From NCBI GenBank assembly GCA_026214975.1, contig CM047808.1, positions 7,119,262 to 7,183,261 on the forward strand: a stretch of DNA of 64,000 nucleotides, in the 5' to 3' direction. The stretch is from Gentiana macrophylla (taxonomy: Eukaryota; Streptophyta; Magnoliopsida; Gentianales; Gentianaceae). The notes below the pieces were generated by a model. That model worked only from the letters and a program-made list of their open reading frames with translations. It did not search any database and was not told the DNA's origin. Of the stretch, positions 60,001 through 64,000 are shown one piece after another; the first letter of the stretch is position 1, and each line of letters starts with the position of its first letter. Made by a program: the position numbers and the translations under genes.

Positions 60001-62116
60001 CACGGGGGGATCACAACAGTTAGAAATCATATCCATCATAGGAATGCTTGGGTTGGGAAAGACCACTCTAGCTAAGAAAGTCATAAAAGACCCAAAAGTT
60101 GAATATGAGTTCTTTTTTAGTGTGTTTGTTAATGTTTCTCGGGAATATGAGAGAAGAGAAGTCTTTATCAACATTCTACGTGCCCTTAAATGCGAAATCA
60201 CCCCCGAAATGCTAGATAACGAACTAGTCAACAAACTTTGTGAGGAATTGGGTAAAAGGAAGTACTTGATAGTCTTGGATGATGTGTGGGACGAAGCCGC
60301 ATGGGATGATCTTAAAGTTGCTTTTCCTAACAACAAGAAGGGGAGCAGGGTTCTAATTACTAGTCGAAACAAGCCTGTGGCTTCTCATGCAAATCCATCC
60401 AAGGATCCTCACAACTTACGTTTCATGACAGGTGATGAGAGTCGGGAATTGCTAAGGAGAAAAGTTTTTGGGGAGAATGAATGCCCTCGTCAGCTTCAGA
60501 GTTATGAGTTACGCATTTTAAAAATATGTGATGGACTTCCATTGGCAATTGTAGTTGTTGCCGGTATTCTCTTGAATCACCGGGAAAGGACTGAATGGTG
60601 GGAGAAAGTAGCTAAGAGTGTTGGTGATTATGTTACTCGAGATCAGACACAACTCAATGAAATGATAAAATTGAGTTTGGAACACTTGCCTTATCACAAA
60701 AAGGCATGCTTTCTTTACCTTGGAGTTTTCCGTGAAGACTTAGAGATTCCGGTGTGGAAACTACTGAGGTTGTGGATTGCTGAAGGTTTCATACAGAAAG
60801 ACGGAGATATGACACTGGAGGATATAGCAGAGGATTACTTGGAGGATCTGGTGGATAGGAGCTTAGTGATGGTGGGGCGAAGAAGGTCAAATGGGCAGAT
60901 TAAAACGTGTCGTATTCATGACACATTGAGAGACTTTTGTAAAAAAGAGGCACTGAAACAAAGTCTGTTCCAAGAGATTAAAATGTCTGATCAATCTGCC
61001 TTTTTAGCGCCATTACAATCTTACCGGCGCATCTGTGTGAATTCAAATGTCAAAAACTATCTTGCTTCAAAACCGACCGGTGGCCGGGTTTGTTCATTCT
61101 TGACTTTCGCCAAGGAAGAAACAACTGTGCCTCTAGATCTCTTATCATCCATTCCTAAAGCCTTTGAACGTCTCCGAGTTTTGGAGGTCAAATCCCTGAA
61201 ATTCACCCGTTTACCCACTGAACTAACGGACTTGGTTCTCCTAAAATACATTGCCATGTCTTGTGACTTGAAGACAATTCCGGTGAAATTCTCCAACCTA
61301 ATAAACCTGCAAACTATTATCATTCATACAGCATCTAGCACCCTTAAGATTAAAGCTGATATTTCGAAGTTGGCCCTCCTTAGGCACTTAGTAACGAATG
61401 CTTCTACATCTTTGGAAAAAGGGACGAATGTTAATGCGAACCTACAAACACTTTGCACTATCTCTCCTGAAAGTTGCACGGCAGAATTGTTTGAGAGGTA
61501 TCCCAATTTGAAGAAATTAGGGATTCTTGGAAAGTTAGCTACCATTATCCAGGCTAATACTGAATCTGCTTTGTTCGAGACTCTTGCTAAACTGGAATTC
61601 CTCGAAAATTTGAAGTTGATCAATGATAACACTTGTCGGTTACATGTCCTCCCTCGTGAAACTAATTTCCCAAGAAATCTAAGGAGGTTGACTTTGATGA
61701 ATACCTTTCTAGATTGGAGTCAAATTTCAACTCTAGGAAAGTTGCAGAAGCTTGAGGTTCTGAAACTGAAGGATAATGCATTTGATGGCGAGTTATGGGA
61801 TACCGAAGACGGAGGTTTTCGCTGCCTCAAAGTTTTGCACATAGGATATACACAGAGATTAGTGTTGTGGAAGGCTAATGCTAGTCATTTCCCAATGCTT
61901 ACCTCCCTTTATCTGAGGCATTGTGATAACCTTGAAGCTATTCCGCATGGCATTGTCGATATACCCTCCCTTCAGACGATTGATTTGTTTTGTTGCAGTA
62001 AACCTTCGGTGGCCGTCTCTGCCCGGAAAATTCAGGTCCTCAAGTTGCAGCAAGCACAACAAAAGAACAACAAAAATTTCCAGTTTAAGCTTGCTGTGTA
62101 CCCTCCAGATCAATGA
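54012..62116 (+). CDS. CC-NB-LRR (CNL) disease resistance protein
   Basis: Exon 1 54012-54476 (155 codons; donor aag|gtaaca), exon 2 59933-62116 (727 codons plus stop; acceptor gaacag|gctcaa), joined in phase 0 to give 882 residues. Residues 1-150 are an Rx-N coiled coil, with EDFID (77-81) as the EDVID motif. NB-ARC: P-loop GMLGLGKTT (192-200), kinase-2 LIVLDDVW (near 270), [21 protein letters not shown] (356-360), [13 protein letters not shown] (near 415), and IHD (483-485) in place of MHD. About 14 leucine-rich repeats follow to the stop. It is an intracellular immune receptor, most like the R1/RPP13-type CNLs of asterids; the exact orthologue is uncertain. No internal stops. The ATG is the first in frame after a stop-containing leader. 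Confidence 0.93.
55165..56110 (-). repeat. LTR-like decayed repeat in intron
   Basis: Contains 'cgccccattaaaaccttactaagaaaa' near 55424 and a related 'ctcgttataaaacctttaactaagaagacc' near 55972. Each is followed by '..ggaaaaaaa..' and 'gtttactcctcctga', a word set that recurs in LTRs of plant copia elements. The two half-copies suggest an internal duplication. No ends could be fixed. Confidence 0.45.
56289..56505. mobile_element. hAT-type MITE in intron
   Basis: 'caggggcggaccca' at the left and '..ggatccactac' at the right, with internal words (ggggtcacgtcaccccactgag; gtattaaaataatatagtttt) matching the reverse complement of the MITE at 13233-13458. The flanking 8-bp words no longer match. 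Confidence 0.7.
57728..58003 (-). repeat. LTR fragment related to copia element 2
   Basis: On the minus strand it resembles the last 270 or so bases of the 24140-25966 LTR: 'ggcctctagcggtaatccacacgaac', 'gcagcggaatttaaaattt' and a terminal tgttaggaaat. The word aaacgagaaagttac occurs twice (about 57822 and 57975), near the joint with the next copia fragment. Confidence 0.65.
58003..59263 (-). pseudogene. Reverse-strand copia gag-protease fragment
   Basis: Read on the minus strand from 59160: a gag start ([19 protein letters not shown]), then [20 protein letters not shown] and [19 protein letters not shown] (59066-58866). A zinc knuckle, [13 protein letters not shown], lies near 58510. The protease stretch [19 protein letters not shown] (58431-58222) keeps the catalytic LDSG. 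Traces of GAG_pre-integrase ([17 protein letters not shown]) reach 58010. Several stops and shifts. Integrase and RT are missing, and the fragment is joined to an unrelated LTR piece. Confidence 0.82.
59250..59263 (-). promoter_or_regulatory. Primer binding site of the intronic copia
   Basis: Minus strand tggtatcaaagag, close to tggtatcagagc, located between the gag side and the LTR. Confidence 0.75.
59267..59754 (-). repeat. LTR of the intronic copia
   Basis: Lies just beyond the primer site and ends ..ataaca on the minus strand. It carries a TATA-like 'ggctataaatacccaatg' on the minus strand (about 59450-59468) and many 'agctgag' words. The outer end is estimated from a tgtta/taaca pairing and is uncertain by tens of bases. 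Confidence 0.6.
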
Positions 62117-62704
62117 TAACTCTTAATCTTTGTGACCTCGATCCATCCAGTTGCTTCTTTCCCAGGTTAATCATATAGTTCTTTATTTCCATTTGTGCTA
62201 TGCGTAATTTGTAGTCTTTTTACAGCTATTTTTCAGTTCCATTTGGTTTTCCTTCACTTTCTACCACTTATGGGTAACGTTGTATATGTTCGAATAACAG
62301 GTCTGTCCTGTGAAGAAAATGAGGATGAAGACGACTCTTCCGAAGGATGTGACAACTGTTCAGGCAGTCATGGAATATTTTGTTGCATTCAGCTCTTGTT
62401 TTCTGGAGAAAATTTGATAAACTGTTGCTTCTGTTTTCTTGATTTGCTTTGTTTCTTGATTTTCAATATTATGTTATTGGTTTGCTTGTGTGCTACTTCT
62501 CATTTGATGACAATTCTCTTTATGTTGTATATGTACTTTTGGTGCTCTGAAAGATTTGTATAATAATGATTCGTACACTTTTCTATTTTTTATCTATAAA
62601 TTGTTGTGCTGATCTCTTTATACCTTGTACGTGTTCGACATAATGTCTGAATGAATTTGAATTGTCTTGGCTGCATGTGCTGAACTTTGAACTTATTTGC
62701 CGTG
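62117..62704 (+). other. CNL 3' flank
   Basis: Probable 3' UTR and downstream sequence. An acceptor-like 'cgaataacag' at about 62300 is followed by an acidic stretch (EENEDEDDSSEGCD). It could be a 3' UTR exon or an alternative end, but the upstream stop at 62114-62116 makes it untranslated in the simple model. Confidence 0.45.
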
Positions 62705-63058
62705 TATTTTAATACTTAGACACTTTTGCACTCACATCTTCAATCTCTTTCCTTTTATCCACAAGATCATAAACAAAACAAACCAGATGAAGTGCTTTGG
62801 ACCCAACACCTCTCCTCAACTGCAAAGAATGACACACGATATAATCTTCATTGGCGTCTTCGGCTTGGTACACCACATTTCTTACATCATTATCTATATC
62901 ATTATCTATAGCTACTGAAGAATATCATTGTTGGTGTCATTTTTTGTATACTCTATGACGAAAGCCTTCATCAAGTCAAGGTGACCAACCATCTTCTTGA
63001 CTCTTATCATTGAGGTCGAGGCCAATTAAACCAGAATTGTAATTGTAAGAGTGCCTTG
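62705..63058 (-). pseudogene. CNL coiled-coil exon pseudogene, inverted
   Basis: On the minus strand this follows exon 1 of the intact gene: [18 protein letters not shown] aligns with [18 protein letters not shown]. Then come 'aatgatattcttcagtagct', 'gatgtaagaaatgtggtgtacc' and '..gaagacgccaatgaagattatatc', matching the EDFIDEYI region. Stops and a small duplication (atagataatgat twice) break it. It ends with a KEIEDVSAKV-like stretch aligned to [10 protein letters not shown]. Confidence 0.8.
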
Positions 63059-63386
63059 ATCTCATGCATTAACTATTGAAATATGAATCTGGTTGATTGG
63101 AGTTGAATCTGAAGAACTCAGTTGAAGTGCAATCAGCTGGGGTGATTACGTCTGAATTTGGTAATCGCGTCTGGTCTGGTGACCAAGTCTGAATGTGTTG
63201 ATCACATCTAAATCTCAACTCAATCAAGTCTGAATGAGACAACAGAGGATCTCATCTGAACTGGGAGGTTCTCATCTGAAGTGAATTTCTCATATGGAGT
63301 TGATTCTCATCTGGATAAATCAAACCTGAAGGTGTTGTTTAGTCGACTAGAGTTTAAGTCTGAGTACTATAAACTTCACACCTTTC
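63059..63386. other. Unrecognised spacer with 'gtctgaat' words
   Basis: 'gtctgaat' and 'tctcatctga(a/g)' recur many times. Similar words occur in the LTR of the intronic copia (59267-59754), so this may be decayed LTR sequence. No gene. Confidence 0.4.
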
Positions 63387-63520
63387 TGCATTATCCTTTA
63401 GTTTCAGAACCTCAAGCTTCTGCAACTTTCCTAGAGTTGAAATTTCACTCCAGTCTTGAAAGGTATTCATTAGAGTTAACCTCCTTAGATTTCTGGGGAA
63501 ATTAGTTTCACGAGGGTGGA
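63387..63520 (-). pseudogene. CNL leucine-rich-repeat fragment, inverted
   Basis: About 130 bases nearly identical (about 94% by eye) to the reverse complement of 61655-61782. It encodes [29 protein letters not shown] and [11 protein letters not shown]. The similarity stops sharply at both ends. Confidence 0.9.
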
Positions 63521-64000
63521 TGATGACCAAAATAGTAACGACCAACCTTAACCGGCAGAGTACCGGGTCGGAAGTACTACAGTGGAGAGCAAGGTTGTAT
63601 CCCACGAGGAATCAATCGAATACCAAAGTCATTCTCATGCTTAGTTTAGGTCAATAATAGGTTTGTTCACGGTAATTATGCTATAACGATATTTAAACTA
63701 GAGATAAAGAGACATAGTCAAATCACGATGCAATTGAATACTTTCGCCCCTCTAATCGACTATTTGGGAATGGAGACTACCAACCAACCATCATAATGCT
63801 TATATCGACTCGTTCATTGGCGCAAACTCCTAAGATAGTACTAGATGTCATGCAACAACCTAGTACCCTTTGCCCGGTTCAACAGTCCGCCTTTAAGGAT
63901 TTAACTGACCGAAACAAGATAAAAGCTCTAGAGCCGCTCGATTTGCACCGACAAACCTCGTTACCCAATCGATCTAAACAACTTAGTCAATTGTAAATAA
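63521..64000. other. Unidentified sequence at window end
   Basis: Contains 'agtaccgggtcggaagtac' and 'ggttgtatcccacgaggaatc', which resemble non-coding parts of plant retroelements I cannot name. No coding region. Confidence 0.35.

Noticed and set aside
62195..62563. 122-codon open frame downstream of the CNL stop
   Set aside because: It starts without ATG, is composed of hydrophobic T-rich codons apart from a short acidic stretch, and is more likely 3' UTR/flank.

Overview
This window is nuclear DNA from a flowering plant. The evidence is the spliced CC-NB-LRR resistance gene, Ty1/copia and Tat-type Ty3/gypsy retrotransposons, a CACTA transposon with DUF4218, DUF4216 and Transposase_24 genes, a plant-type Helitron carrying an RPA1-like gene, and many TA tracts. 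The resistance gene resembles the Rx-N / 'late blight R1-like' CNL group common in asterids, so a eudicot, perhaps Lamiales, is my guess; the family-level placement is weak.

The organising fact is a duplicated block of about 4 kb. Copy B (49756-53870) runs directly into the only intact host gene, a CNL resistance gene (exon 1 54012-54476, exon 2 59933-62116, 882 codons). Copy A lies at 691-776, 10515-13793 and 20287-20829. It has been split by a copia element (777-10514) and a Helitron (13794-20286), and is cut off where a CACTA element begins (20830). Because copy B keeps the unoccupied sites, the ends of the copia element and the Helitron, and the start of the CACTA element, can be read to the base. 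Both copies carry the 3' end of a 3-ketoacyl-CoA synthase gene joined to an antisense gypsy ORF fragment, plus a hAT-type MITE.

Layout. 1-690: AT-rich flank. 777-10514: copia element 1, with 1.8 kb LTRs, a 5-bp target duplication, intact gag and broken pol. 10515-13793: rest of copy A. 13794-20286: Helitron, with a truncated Rep N-terminus and a 3' RPA1-like gene whose exons all join in frame. 20830 to about 35578: CACTA element. It has palindromic subterminal repeats, a 147-bp tandem array, a 27-bp tandem array, a nested and internally deleted copia element 2 (24140-30453, target duplication tgctc), decayed DUF4218/DUF4216 exons and a Transposase_24 gene. 35579-40298: 5'-truncated Tat-type gypsy element with integrase end, 57-bp repeats, a long antisense ORF and a 3' LTR. 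40299-49755: AT-rich intergenic DNA with a second Helitron-type terminus (42249), a diverged AT-rich repeat field, a GC-richer island and a 5'-truncated LINE with a 10-bp target duplication. 49756-62116: copy B and the CNL gene, whose 5.5 kb intron is filled with decayed reverse-strand retroelements. 62117-64000: 3' flank with inverted, scrambled pieces of a CNL paralogue.

Only the CNL gene looks like a functional host gene. Everything else is mobile DNA, its debris or captured gene pieces. The window's main value is its insertion history: the block duplicated first, then copy A took the copia, Helitron and CACTA insertions, while copy B gained a SINE-like insertion.
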